Assembly (NCBI GenBank): GCA_001630475.1
Contig: KV419404.1
Coordinates: 354,225 to 418,224, forward strand
Source: Sistotremastrum niveocremeum HHB9708
Taxonomy: Eukaryota > Basidiomycota > Agaricomycetes > Sistotremastrales > Sistotremastraceae
DNA length: 64,000 nucleotides
Reading direction: 5' to 3'
The notes under the pieces are model-generated. The model searched no databases, was not told the origin of the DNA, and was given only the letters and a program-made list of their open reading frames with translations. Below, piece by piece: positions 44,035-54,931 of the stretch (position 1 is its first letter; each line of letters opens with the position of its first letter). The translations under genes and the position numbers were made by a program.

Positions 44035-45564
44035 TCATCGGCCGAGCGAGCGCACTGCACGAGCGCGTGCCATTGCCTCACGGATGTGAGGACTGAGGTC
44101 ATCAGAAGTACTGGGCCCCGATTCAAAGAGCACCTCGACCTCCCCTTTGCCTGCCTGAGGCCCAGGTGAAAGTCCGACAGCACTCCTTTTCCCACCTGCA
44201 CTGGCACGGGAATGCGCACGGGAACGAGTTTTCGGTGAAGCAGCCACACTCTTCGAGGGCGAGTGGCTTCTATGGCGAGGTACGCTCGTGGCCACTGAAG
44301 TGCCAAACAGTCGTGGGCTTTTCGTAGATGATGTCATAGAGGTAATGCTTGCAGGCACGGGAGCTTGGCCTTCCTCAACCCAGTTTCCCGTTCCGTCGTC
44401 CACTTCGTCTTCTTTAGCCTCACTTAGCACCACAACTTCCGTGTTCAGAGCGCGACGACCTTGTTCGATGAGTGCAGAAAGTTTTGCGCCCATCCAGTCG
44501 ATCTGAAGGAAAGATAAGATCGACAGCGACATCGAACTACTTCATATCCTACCTGGCGATCTAGTTCGTGTTCGCTATTGCCAGCTTCATTCGCACTATC
44601 TTCGGGGGGATCCAAAGGCCATGAGTGATCTACCGAAGGTTTGTGGCTCAACGGCTTTCTCGCAACTCGACTTGTCCGAGGCACATTTGATTTGCGATGA
44701 CGCAGTGGGCGATTATGTTGGGAAACTGAGGTACGCTCCGGGGCCGGTTGAGGCGTAGATGGGAGCTGAGGGGTATCCTGGAGATCTGTCAATTGAAACG
44801 AGCTCGATGCGATTAGACCGAACGTACAACCCGCTGCTGATGCCATTGTTCTTCGTAAGGGGGAGGGGGAGATTTACATTCCGGTCGTGGAGAATCAGTG
44901 GCCTTGCCGCGATCTCGCCACCTGATAGATACATTTTAGTAGAAAGCTAAATGTTTTGGAAGGAACCTACATTCGATATACAGTGAGCCCGACAGCAGTG
45001 CTAATGAGAGCGGCGCTAAATGCAGTCGCCACGACAGATTCGGTCACAGTCCGACGTTTCTTGGCCGGTCGTAAGTCTGCCATCGACTTCATGATTAGCA
45101 AGAGCTAAGGGAAGCAGAATGCCAAAGGACGCTGGAGGTTACATCATCCGCACCGCAGGGGCCGTAACCGAATAGGGATATAGAGGGGCCGATGTTCAAA
45201 CAAAATTCGACTAACCATCAATAAGTGCATCGATGACCTGGTCGTGTTCTTCTGTCATGGCAAAGTCTCTGTACTTGGCTGGAGTGTCGAGGTATCCACC
45301 GGTGGTGACAGCTGCCGTCGACACAGCACTGGGAGTGTACGATGGCTCCCAGCCGCGCTTCCGTGACAGCTGTCCTTCAGGGGCTACACCAACAGGAGAT
45401 GGCGATAGTCTGAACTGAGAAGGATGTCGCACGAGCGTGTGAGCTAGGTGTGGCACGCGATGAGGGAGTAGAGGCGTTGGTGCATGAATCTTGGGTGATG
45501 AGGAGGGGGTAGAGGTAGAGAACGGATTTCGTAGACTTGGAATAGAGAACGTGAATTGGAACAT
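44035..45564 (-). CDS. Uncharacterised single-pass membrane protein with PPPY motif
   Basis: Exon 1 begins MFQFTFSIPSLRNPFSTSTP and is Ser/Pro-rich, ending EEHDQVIDALIDG. Exon 2 gives MADLRPAKKRRTVTESVVAT followed by AFSAALISTAVGLTVYR, one membrane segment with a basic cytosolic flank. The next exon reads WRDRGKATDSPRPECKSPPP with PYEEQ, giving a PPPY motif as used by WW domains of Rsp5/Nedd4 ligases. The last exons contain ELDRQIDWMGAKLSALIEQG, RALNTEVVVLSEAKEDEVDD and a Ser/Arg/Lys tail with SPHIREAMARARAVRSLGR. I know no family name. The membrane segment plus PPPY resembles the layout of Rsp5 adaptors, an inference from short motifs only. It converges with the EngB gene. Confidence 0.6.
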
Positions 45565-45754
45565 AATTGACTTGGAAGTTGGAAGGGAGACTAGTCGGAC
45601 AAGGTGGCGAGAGGGAACTTGAACCGCTTTGAAAGGCTGAACATGAGGCGGCTCTTCGGATGCCGGAACCAGCGTGTTCTATCGTTCGGACGTCGCGTTC
45701 ATATCTTTAGCAGAGTGTTTTCTATCTAATAACAACCCTACAGTAGTGAGCCAC

Positions 45755-48227
45755 TCATTTTCCCTGCATCTCTCTAAGCCGTGATGCAAACCGACTACGC
45801 GCACGAAGTTGTGGGCCCCAGAAGAAGAGGACCAAGGGAATTGGGGCCATCAACCATGCTATGCACCCCAGCAGCGTGCTTGCCCATGGAAAGGTTAGCC
45901 GTGTGTACATCTAGTTGATGAGATCAGGAAGAGCAGTCGATCGATGGCTGAAAGACGGACCTGATCTGTGAAGAGAGGGAATGCGACTGCCGCAAGGTTG
46001 CCTGCCAGTGCAAATCGACCACATGTCAGGGTAAAAAGGGTATTCTATCAAGAGAGCTACTGACGGCAAAGACTCTGAGCGGCTAGGGCCGATGAAGCGT
46101 AGATGAGATAGCTTTGCATTTTCTGTCAGCCACGGACAACTAACGGAGCGGGCCGCTTACCAGTCCGCGAGGTACGAGAAGACGGACAAATAGATAGTAA
46201 AGACGGCTACCGTGAAGACCTGTAAAACGTAAGATACGCCATGAGACAGCGCCCAGGTGCAATAAACATACTGTCAGTCCGATGCAGGGACCTATCCAAG
46301 GAACAAAAGAAAATGATGTCCATGCGTATATCAGACACCCTGAAGTCACATAATATTAATAAAGCTCCCGAGACCCGCGGCATAAACCTCACCTATCGGG
46401 AAGAAAGCACCGGCAGCACATGCCAGGAAAAGACGAGCTTCCGGTCCTCTTCGGTGCACATGCTTGGTGTATAATTTGTCTTGGTAGAAGTTTAGGAGAA
46501 ACCCTATCAGAGCACCAAGACTGGGAAGTCCTTGTGAGGACCTACAATTACGAGCAAGATGCTAAATTATACCTCATCGGAAGGAAGCATAAGCCAGCTT
46601 GAGCGTCATTGAATCCATAAAGTGTACGAAAGACTGGCGAAGATCAACACATCGCTCTCAGGCCAGGTGAGCAATCACTTACCGAATCCTATCGACCTAG
46701 AGAAGGGATGTCAGAAATAGGACAGGGGTACCGTATGGGATAGAACATACTCAATTTGACCGTACACAATACCCCACGCGAAGCCGATCCACAACTAATT
46801 TAACAATGAGTTCTATGAAGGAGGGCTTTTTGTGGCAAAAACTTACGCTAACACTAGCCACCACGGGCTCCGTAAAGAGCAGGTCTGCATGCTTTTAGAA
46901 ATTGCTGGTCCTGTGGAGTGAAAGCACGTACAGAGGGGTCTTGTTGCGCTGTAGTAAATCATAGTTCGTAGTGACACCTTTTCATCCTCTACGCGGGCTC
47001 TGTATCTTGAATCGCCCGTAGTTTTGCGAAGCCGTCGGGCTTCTCTTTTAAGCAGCACGCCACCTCTGGTCTCTCCCATTATAAAGATGACAGATAACAA
47101 ACTAAGTCCTGCAAAGCTGAGATAGGGTCCTTAGCACGATTGTTGATTCCGGGTCAAAGGCCTAAGTCTTACATAACATGGATCCATTGTATCCAGCGCC
47201 ATTGTAGATGGGGGTTTTGTTCAATGAGTCTGAATCTTGTCTGAGTCACGGAAGAAACGTCCTAGGCTGGACTTACCCTCCAAGGACAGGTCCCAGACCC
47301 GTGGCACCTATAGCAGCCAGAGAGAAAACAGACATAGGAAGACCACGCCTAAAGCAAGGTTAATATAAATGAATCACTAAATAACGAATATACGAACTCG
47401 TGAGGCTTCCACAGATCGGCCACACTGCCCCCTACTACGGTGGCTCCTGTCGCTCCAACACAACCTTGTATACAGCGAAAAACGATGACAGCTTGTATAT
47501 TAGGTGCACTAGCTCAGGAACGTTAACACTGGAAGGAAAAATATCGAGGATAATCGCAACTTACAGAGCTAAAGCAACATGCATCAGCATAAATATTGTC
47601 CCAGAGACTATGTATAAGGGCTGTCGTCCGAATTCCTCGCTTAGGGGTGCGGTCACTAGAGGAACTAGGGCAAAACCAAGTGCATAGGTCGATACAGAGA
47701 GTGCAACTTGAAGATGTGTCGCCGAGAGATCCCGTTGCATAGAGGTGTCGCCACTCGCTATACTCGAAGATGCAGATGCTGTGCGACATCACGGTTGAAT
47801 GAATGTCATATGTTCTGCTTCGAAAAAAAAGCATACCGCTAATCTACGATAAGGTCGTTAAATTGTTAAGTTCGAGGCACCACGCTATCGGGTAAACTGT
47901 ACCACTTACCCCTGTGACGGCGCAGGCTGTGAGGGTGATCGCCCATTTTCGGGCTCGTGAAAAGTTGAAGGGATTTCTGGGATCGTCATGCGTGAACTCG
48001 ACCTGGAGCGGCAAATGAGTTCGAACACTAGGGGAAAAACATGGACCTACATAGATATGGTCAAGCGGATCTTTTTCCAATGACTCTTGGGGTATTTCCC
48101 GATTGGATGTTGTTCGTGTGAGGTCATCAGATATCGACTCGCTGATCTCGTCCTCTTCAATGCGTGGATCCACGATATCTGAGAGGTCAGATTCAGACTT
48201 CATAGCCTTTGGCTGTGAGTGTTCCAT
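45755..48227 (-). CDS. MFS transporter of the DHA1 drug/polyamine antiporter type
   Basis: The cytosolic N-terminus [20 protein letters not shown] is acidic. Then [20 protein letters not shown] with [14 protein letters not shown] is the D-P-x-NP-x-N-F...KW entry motif of fungal DHA1 carriers (Tpo/Flr group). Later short exons cover the twelve membrane helices, including [40 protein letters not shown] with [19 protein letters not shown] (helix 6 and cytosolic loop), ISKPLFLLFTEP-type loop residues, and the end [10 protein letters not shown] with the stop at 45755. More than ten introns. Such pumps export drugs, polyamines or organic acids; substrate unknown. The divergent gene at 48709 is a Lyc1-like lysine acetyltransferase, with 481 bases between. 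Confidence 0.83.
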
Positions 48228-48708
48228 TGCAACGTTAGCGAGACCTGTAGACAGACATGTCCCAAACTGAGTCAGATGTTATATGACCCATTCACTCCAT
48301 CATTCCGTCTTTTCTCGGTTTTCGGATTTCTGACGGAGAACGGACGCGCTCCGCGGAGATTCCGCCAGATGGCCCACGTCTTTGCGACTGCTGGCTTGGT
48401 CGCTACAGACGCTGCAAACGTCAAATATGTTCTACAACGTAACAAGTTGAGGAAGCGGACGAGTAAATTCGGAAGAGAGGACCGTTCTTCAGTCAGTTAC
48501 TTCAGTTAAGCATGTCCATTTGAATTACACGCATACGTACATAAGCCGACCAAGTCTCACATTGGCCAAGTTCTGCACTTCTCAGAGGCAGACGACCGGG
48601 ACACGGGACCCGTCCAACTTCCGGGCGCTCCCTCCTGCGAACATGATTGAACATTGTGACGGGGGACCGGTGTCCGACTCACTTCTTCCCGATTGACTCT
48701 CGATTATC
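48228..48708. other. Bidirectional upstream region of the DHA1 transporter and Lyc1-like genes
   Basis: 481 bases between divergent start codons. One open stretch on the plus strand (48219-48509) has no recognisable motif and overlaps the transporter start. No clear TATA box or repeat was seen. Confidence 0.45.
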
Positions 48709-50036
48709 ATGGGCATTGACCTGGCGTCTTTGAGTCTATTCCCTGCGACGCCCGAGCAGGTTTTGGAATCCAGAAAGCGTACATTTCCCCAGTGGGGAAG
48801 AGGTCTGACGCTTGATCAATATCTGAGACGCGATGCTGCGATGGATGTTCATGAACATGCCAAAGGCAAACTGACGACTTGGTGAGTAGCACAACATCCT
48901 CTTTCTTTATCTGGTGCTAAAGAAGTGACGCGCAGGGTCCTTGCAGATAGAGCCGATCACACTTCTTTGGACTTCTTCTGTTCTTGCGAATCGTAAGAGC
49001 CCCGAGCCTCTTCGATTTCCCGCCTTCAAATATAAAGATCAGATTCAAACGACAGGCTCTGCAGGCCCCAAAGCGCAGTACGACTGCCCAATGGTGTGTA
49101 GCTTATGGAATTGCGTCAGTCTACACGCCTCCCCGCAACCGCGGTCGTGGATATGCCAGACATATGATGCGCCTTTTGCATTGGGTCCTCGCCCACGGAA
49201 AGAACCTTCCTGAGTTCCCAGTGGAATGGGGGATGCCACCTACAAGGCCAGAGGAAGTCGGCGACGGTCTTTTCTCGGCATTATGGAGCGACGTTGGATC
49301 AAAGTTCTATCTCTCCTGCGGGATGACTCTGGAATCCCAGGGATGGGAAGTGCGAAGTCCTCAGGGAACTATCTTCATCGTCGAGGATCTTCAAAGAAGA
49401 CTATCTTCTGGGTCTGTCCTTGGGCGAAAAGTACCTGAAATGACACTCTTGTCACCTGAAGAGACTTCGTTTCTCTGGATAAATGATACCATCTTTATTG
49501 AGGAGGAACTCTCAAAACACTCAAGCGACGTGACCCGTGTCAGCTTTGCGCCCATCGGAGGTGTCGGTGCATATACCTCTCGACGTACATCGTTTTTTAT
49601 CCCAGAGTCCGACGAGGAACAAACTTTGAAGCATTGGGGCGTAAAGCTGGATATCGAGGGAGAGTCTCCCACCTACGTGACATGGTGCATAGAGGTGGAC
49701 CCTCCGCCAACCAAGCTGCTAATCACTCGGTTGCGAAGCGAGCCTCGTGTTTTTCTGGAACTCATGCACGCAGTTTTAATAGCTGCCCAGGAATTGAACA
49801 TGGAGAAGATCGAAATATGGAATTTACCTTCACAACTTGTGGCTATTGCGGGAGAGCTCGGCGGAGTGACCGCCTTTCGGGAAGATCATCTACCGTCTTT
49901 AGCATGGTACGGACCGCCTCCGAGCTCTGGTGTGGAATGGATGTTCAACGAAAAGTATGCCGTATTCCCCCTTGGGTATAAGACTGTCGATTCTGATGCG
50001 CGTGTTTCCCAGGTTCCCATGGTGTTGAGAGACTGA
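48709..50036 (+). CDS. LYC1: Lyc1-like lysine N-acetyltransferase (GNAT family)
   Basis: MGIDLASLSLFPATPEQVLE followed by SRKRTFPQWGRGLTLDQYLR opens the protein. After two introns, VAYGIASVYTPPRNRGRGYA with RHMMRLLHWVLAHGKNLPEF contains the acetyl-CoA loop R-G-x-G-x-A of GNAT enzymes. The next block, FSALWSDVGSKFYLSCGMTL with GWEVRS, and the C-terminal half (TYVTWCIEVDPPPTKLLITR, MEKIEIWNLPSQLVAIAGEL) match the Lyc1 family. In Yarrowia, Lyc1 acetylates L-lysine at N6, the first step of lysine use as a carbon and nitrogen source. Substrate here is inferred from family. The large last exon runs to 50036 and ends VSQVPMVLRD. Confidence 0.8.
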
Positions 50037-50345
50037 AACAATCCAGGGAATGTTTGGTGAATTTTCGCCAGCATTTTGACTCAATTGCAACATTAGAGCG
50101 AGAGTCGTAAAAGTAGATATGCCAATGCGGTGGCAGCGTCGCTGAAGAATTGGATTGAGTGCTTTGAAGCCGAAAGATATACGGCTCCGAGTGCCCTGGA
50201 AAACCTTTGTAGAATATTCTTTGTACCTTTTAGACGCCGGACGTGCTAAGAGGCCGGTGACGCCAAATGCTTCGGAGTTCGAAAGCGCATCTCGTCCTGG
50301 CTGCCACTGTGAGCGCACTGGCTCAGTTTCTCGCGTCTTGTCATC
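50037..50345. other. Upstream region of the forkhead gene
   Basis: About 310 bases holding the 3' end of the Lyc1-like transcript and the forkhead promoter. No distinct motif was recognised. Confidence 0.4.
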
Positions 50346-52547
50346 ATGGCAGACAACGCGCATCGTCCAGACCCGTCGAACTCGCCGGTGTCCCAGCTTT
50401 TGGTCCGTCTGGGGATGACCAGAGAAGACCTCAGTCGTAAGACTCAGGAAATGCGCAAATTCCTATCGACGTCCGAATTGCAAGATAGCCAGGTCTCATT
50501 CATAGCCCCGAGGCCTATTCCACCACCGTATTCGTTTGCCAAAGCCATTCCACTTGCCCCGCCTGCATTTGCTCATACGCCCGGACCTGCACTGAGACCA
50601 TATGCTTCTTCGTCGCCCCCACGCCCCTCATCACCTATCACCCCACGACGCCCTCCTGTACGCGTCTCATCGCCTGTCGTGCCCAGTACGCCTGAAGAAG
50701 ATAGAGAACCACCATTCAACCTGCCCGACGGGCCTTACTCTCCCTTCAAACCCCCTCATTCGTACGCGGCGCTCATTGGACAGGCCATCCTCGCTTCCCC
50801 CGAACGCGCTCTCACTCTCGATGACATCTACAACTACATCTCAATCGTGTACCCCTTCTTCAAGAAGGGCCAGACGAACTGGATGAATTCCATCCGTCAT
50901 AATCTCAGCCTCAATCTGTGTTTCACAAAGATTGACAAGAATGGGCTTCCGGTGGATCGGTCGATAAAGGGCAGTCTGTGGACGATTGAGGATCAGTTTC
51001 TTCCCTGCTTTGCAGGTGGTGGATTCAGGAAACCTGAAGACCTGAATCGACCTGCGAAGCGAAAGAATGCAGAGGAGGAGAGCTCTCAAAAGAAACGAAA
51101 GTCGAAGGCGAACCCAGAACGCGTATTCCATCAAGGCACCTGGAGTAGAGGCGCGGTCCTTCCTCCTAGAGGATCTAGTTACGCGAGCTCGAGTTCAAGC
51201 CCCAGATCATCGCCGCCTCCATCAGCATCAGCCTCCTCTTCATCGTCCTTGCAAGACCTGCAAGGATTTTCAACGCCACCTCCCACTGAGGTGACGCCTC
51301 CACCGGAGAAACCTCCTCAGCCTGCCCCACCTCCTCGACCTGTGGTATACGTACCTCCTCCTGCTTACTATCCTCCACCTACTGCCAATTATTCAAATCC
51401 TACTCGGCCAATCTTCAGAGCCACCTTGGTAAGATTGATATTCCTGAGCCAGAATTGTACTGAAATCAGCTCTCAGCCAAAGCTTGATCCACCTTTCTTC
51501 ATGCCAAAACCTCCTACGAAGCCGAAACCGCAGCCTGTGCAACCCTCACATACCAGAACGCCTACTGGCCCCGATCTTTTATCTCGGGTGATCGAGTCAC
51601 GTAATATTACTCCTGGAGTCCATCGTTCACCGCTTCCTTTCCCCCAGTCAAACATGCGAACGCCCACTCGTGGGTCTTCGTCGCGTCCTAGCATGGACGA
51701 AGTGCTGGATCCAGATCCTGTCCCGGACTTGTTTTCATCTCAGAGTACCGCGGATGCCCCACCTTCACCACCTTCTCCTCCCGGTCTCTTCGGTACTCCT
51801 CATCTGTCCCGCACAGTGACTCCTCCTCCACGTCCACCCGAGACTTCCAGGCATACCTCTCCTCTCGAAAGGCCCAAAGAAGATCTCTTACCTGCCATCG
51901 CGGTTATCCCTGATAGAAGAGAGCCGCCTCTCCAACCTGTGGAAACAGAGTCGCTGGAATCACCCATTGAAACTTTACCTGAAAAAGCAAGCACCCCGAA
52001 GGCGCTCACTGGAAAGGAGCTTTCACAAATTCTGAGCCACTTCACAGATAGGAAAGGCAAAGGCAAAGAAATTGTTCCGGAGCGATTTTTCACTCTTGCG
52101 GACTTCGAGAAAGAACCGGGTTTTTTCTCCAATCATATTCCCAGCTCTGATCCCCCCGCTCAGATGCACAGCGACGTCTCGCCTCCCGAACAAGACGATG
52201 TCACTCCCAAACATCGTGTTGTGATTCAGTCCAAATCTTTAACAATGACGCCTCGACGCCTCGACTTTGTTTCTACCTCGACTTCTGGACTTGTTCCTCC
52301 CTCTCCTTCTCTTCTTCGAACGCCAGCTCTTCTAGCTGGATCAACGCCGATTTACGACCCTCTGGACGCGTCTGTTATTTTAGCAGATGAGCTCAGCCGG
52401 CTCGCCGATCCTCATAGCGGCATAGGTGAAAGCCCTGGGAGCTTTTTTGGTCAACGGACGGGATTGCTATATGAAAGTCCATGTGTATCGCGGCGTGGGC
52501 GTGCAGGTGGCACATGGAGCACCGGCGATGGCGGCGAGTATGATTGA
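50346..52547 (+). CDS. Forkhead (winged-helix) transcription factor
   Basis: A forkhead domain sits at about residues 130-240: SPFKPPHSYAALIGQAILAS, ALTLDDIYNYISIVYPFFKK, then QTNWMNSIRHNLSLNLCFTK with GSLWTIEDQFLPCF. The NSIRHNLSLN recognition helix and the KPPHSYAALIGQAI opening are fully conserved. The basic stretch RPAKRKNAEEESSQKKRKSK is a likely nuclear signal. The rest is Ser/Pro-rich and disordered, with many SP/TP sites (ITPRRPPVRVSSPVVPSTPE) suggesting cyclin-dependent kinase control; no FHA domain was seen. Fungal forkheads of this kind regulate cell-cycle or developmental genes. A 48-base GT-AG stretch at 51429-51476 is in frame and stop-free, so it may be an intron or optionally retained. 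Confidence 0.9.
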   Translation: MADNAHRPDPSNSPVSQLLVRLGMTREDLSRKTQEMRKFLSTSELQDSQVSFIAPRPIPPPYSFAKAIPLAPPAFAHTPGPALRPYASSSPPRPSSPITPRRPPVRVSSPVVPSTPEEDREPPFNLPDGPYSPFKPPHSYAALIGQAILASPERALTLDDIYNYISIVYPFFKKGQTNWMNSIRHNLSLNLCFTKIDKNGLPVDRSIKGSLWTIEDQFLPCFAGGGFRKPEDLNRPAKRKNAEEESSQKKRKSKANPERVFHQGTWSRGAVLPPRGSSYASSSSSPRSSPPPSASASSSSSLQDLQGFSTPPPTEVTPPPEKPPQPAPPPRPVVYVPPPAYYPPPTANYSNPTRPIFRATLVRLIFLSQNCTEISSQPKLDPPFFMPKPPTKPKPQPVQPSHTRTPTGPDLLSRVIESRNITPGVHRSPLPFPQSNMRTPTRGSSSRPSMDEVLDPDPVPDLFSSQSTADAPPSPPSPPGLFGTPHLSRTVTPPPRPPETSRHTSPLERPKEDLLPAIAVIPDRREPPLQPVETESLESPIETLPEKASTPKALTGKELSQILSHFTDRKGKGKEIVPERFFTLADFEKEPGFFSNHIPSSDPPAQMHSDVSPPEQDDVTPKHRVVIQSKSLTMTPRRLDFVSTSTSGLVPPSPSLLRTPALLAGSTPIYDPLDASVILADELSRLADPHSGIGESPGSFFGQRTGLLYESPCVSRRGRAGGTWSTGDGGEYD

Positions 52548-53113
52548 CATGCCCACAGGTGGGCTTCCGCACTGTTTCGATTCTTGCATTGCTTTTCATT
52601 TTGTATCCCTGCACTCATCTCACATTCTTCTCATTATATTATCAATTGCATACGCCTCTGCGCCATCCTCCTTTGTCGTCTTTCTCATTACTTTCACTTT
52701 CTTTTTCGGCCGTACCAGCTTCAGCTGCCTTGATAGGGTTCTCCGGTCTTACTTCTCTCATCCACGCCAATGACCTTGTATAATTTCTCTGTAACCTTAC
52801 AAAATTGAGTTTCTGAACCTGTGACGGATATATAGTCTTTTGCCAACGCTATCGCTGTCGGAAACGTTTAGCGGATCTATACCGGAGATCCGCTAGCCAC
52901 CCAGAGAGTTAACTGGAATAGTAAAGTATGGTCTCATCTTTCAAGAAATGTCGACATGGGCTGTTTCATTGCGAGTGTAACCATAAGCCGGGCTTGGGCT
53001 GAATCACAAGCATATATCCGGAACAACCGTTCAAGACCCGGTCGCTCTCAGCCACATCCCTCTCTGTCACGGACCCACACCTCAACCCCTTGGTGCATAC
53101 CTAAACTATCATA
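52548..53113. other. Intergenic region before cystathionine beta-synthase
   Basis: About 570 bases. The first half is pyrimidine-rich and is probably the forkhead 3' end. A strong hairpin lies at 52869-52895 (listed separately). The CYS4 promoter should be in the second half. Confidence 0.45.
52869..52895. promoter_or_regulatory. Hairpin with 10-base perfect arms and CGGA cores
   Basis: TAGCGGATCT, seven-base loop ATACCGG, AGATCCGCTA. The arms are exact reverse complements. The stretch contains CGGA twice on the plus strand, so it could be a DNA-binding palindrome or an RNA hairpin if transcribed. Confidence 0.6.
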
Positions 53114-54754
53114 ATGCCTCATACCCAGATTCTGGATAATGCTCTTGGTGCTATTGGAGGAACACCATTAATCAGGTTGGACAAGATTGCGAAGAAAGAG
53201 GGCTTGAAGTGCAACCTTCGTATGTCTGCAATCCGGCCTCCGATTAAAATTTCATTGACGTTAAGCACGTCTCATAGTTGGCAAAGTCGAGTTTTTCTCC
53301 GCCGGAGGTTCGGTGAAAGATAGGATAGCGAAGAGGATGGTTGAAGAGGCAGAGCGAGAGGGCACGCTTATTCCTGGACAGAGTGTTGTCATTGAGCCCA
53401 CGAGCGGGAATACCGGTGAGTAGCTTGCATGAACTTGAAGGGAATCCTGACCAATTTTCTATAGGCATCGGGTTGGCATTGGCTTGTGCGATCAAGGTAA
53501 TTGCCCTTTAGATGAAGCGCATATGAAGAGTGGTACTGAATCGTCTAGTCTGCAGGGGTATTCTGTTATCATAACGCTCCCTGCTAAGATGTCACTGGTG
53601 AGCTCACACCCTGTTTCAGCTCCTATCCATTCTGATCCTTTCATTTTGTAGGAAAAGGAGGCAACTCTGAAAGCTTTAGGAGCTGAAGTCGTCCGAACGC
53701 CTACAGAAGCGGCTTGGGACAGCCCAGAAAGCCATATCGGTATAGCAAAGCCTATAATCAAGACATACGGTGACTGATACCTCATCTGTTCAAGGTGTTG
53801 CACAGACACTTCAGAAAGCCATACCTCACGCGATCATCCTCGACCAGTACGTTCACACATTTCTCCAACGAAACCCACGCTAACTCGGGCTGTCAGGTAT
53901 CGAAACGTAACTTCTTTTCCCTTTGGTTTATCTTGTTGCTAAAGCACGGCGGTCAGGTCAACAATCCTCTTGCGCACGAATATACTACTGGTCCCGAAAT
54001 TATCGACGCAATCGTGTCGACCCCTTCTACTCCTTCACGACCTTCCTCGGGCAAGGTGGACGTATTTATCGCCGGGGCGGGAACTGGTGGAACTGTAACG
54101 GGAGTGTCTAGAGCCTTGAAGCGTAAACATAATCCTAATTGCGTTGTTGTTGCGGGTGACCCGGTGAGCATGCTATGGAGAAGCTAGTATTATGCATGCT
54201 GAACCCCTCGCAGCAAGGCAGCATACTTGCTGAACCTTCCTCCCTTAATGAGCAAGAGGCTGGTCAAGCTTATATAGTGGAAGGAATTGGGTTCGTGCAG
54301 ATCATGCCCACCGATCCATCTGTCTCCTTGCTCACATTCACGCAGATATGATTTCATTCCTGATGTGCTCTCCCGAGAACCGGGAACTGTGGATCATTGG
54401 ATCAAGACTTCGGACGAAGACGCGTTTGCCGCCGCTCGATTGCTCATCAAGCAAGAGGGTTTACTTGTTGGAGGAAGCAGCGGAAGTGCGCTCGTCGCTG
54501 CTCTAGCCTGGCTGAAAACCGAAGAAGGTTGGAAAGGCTTCGGAAGTGTGGAAGGAGCCAATGTCGTCGTTCTTTTGCCTGATGGGTAAGATTCTCTTTC
54601 CAAGAAACAGGCTACCTTGTCTCACAACAATCACAGTATTCGCAACTACATGAGTAAAGAATGGTTCTTGGAGACCACTAGAGCTGCACCTACACCACTT
54701 GCTCATAAGATTAATGCTATATTAAAGGATTCCAAATCATCCAAGCAGGAGTAA
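53114..54754 (+). CDS. CYS4: Cystathionine beta-synthase, catalytic core only
   Basis: The protein begins [20 protein letters not shown] with [15 protein letters not shown], then [20 protein letters not shown] containing the lysine (SVKDR) that holds pyridoxal phosphate, [18 protein letters not shown] (phosphate loop), [120 protein letters not shown] and [20 protein letters not shown]. The [11 protein letters not shown] and VEGIGYDFIP blocks place it with cystathionine beta-synthase rather than cysteine synthase. It condenses serine and homocysteine in transsulfuration. It ends soon after [17 protein letters not shown], with no C-terminal CBS pair and no N-terminal heme segment. At least eight introns, each checked for frame. 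Confidence 0.9.
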
Positions 54755-54931
54755 TGTTATTCATTTGCACTAGTAGTTAATTATCCACAACAAACCACTG
54801 TCTCTGTCGCCTACTGGTAAGAATTAGGAATAGTAGAAATTAGAATAGAAATCGCTGGGCCTGTAAACCATGAACATCGAAGAAAAGGTCCCAAGATCCA
54901 CTATAGATCGTAACGCGTCGCCCAAGCCCCT

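Noticed and set aside
48219-48509. Plus-strand frame of 96 codons starting at the transporter promoter
   Set aside because: No recognisable motif, overlaps the transporter start codon on the other strand, and lies in a probable bidirectional promoter.
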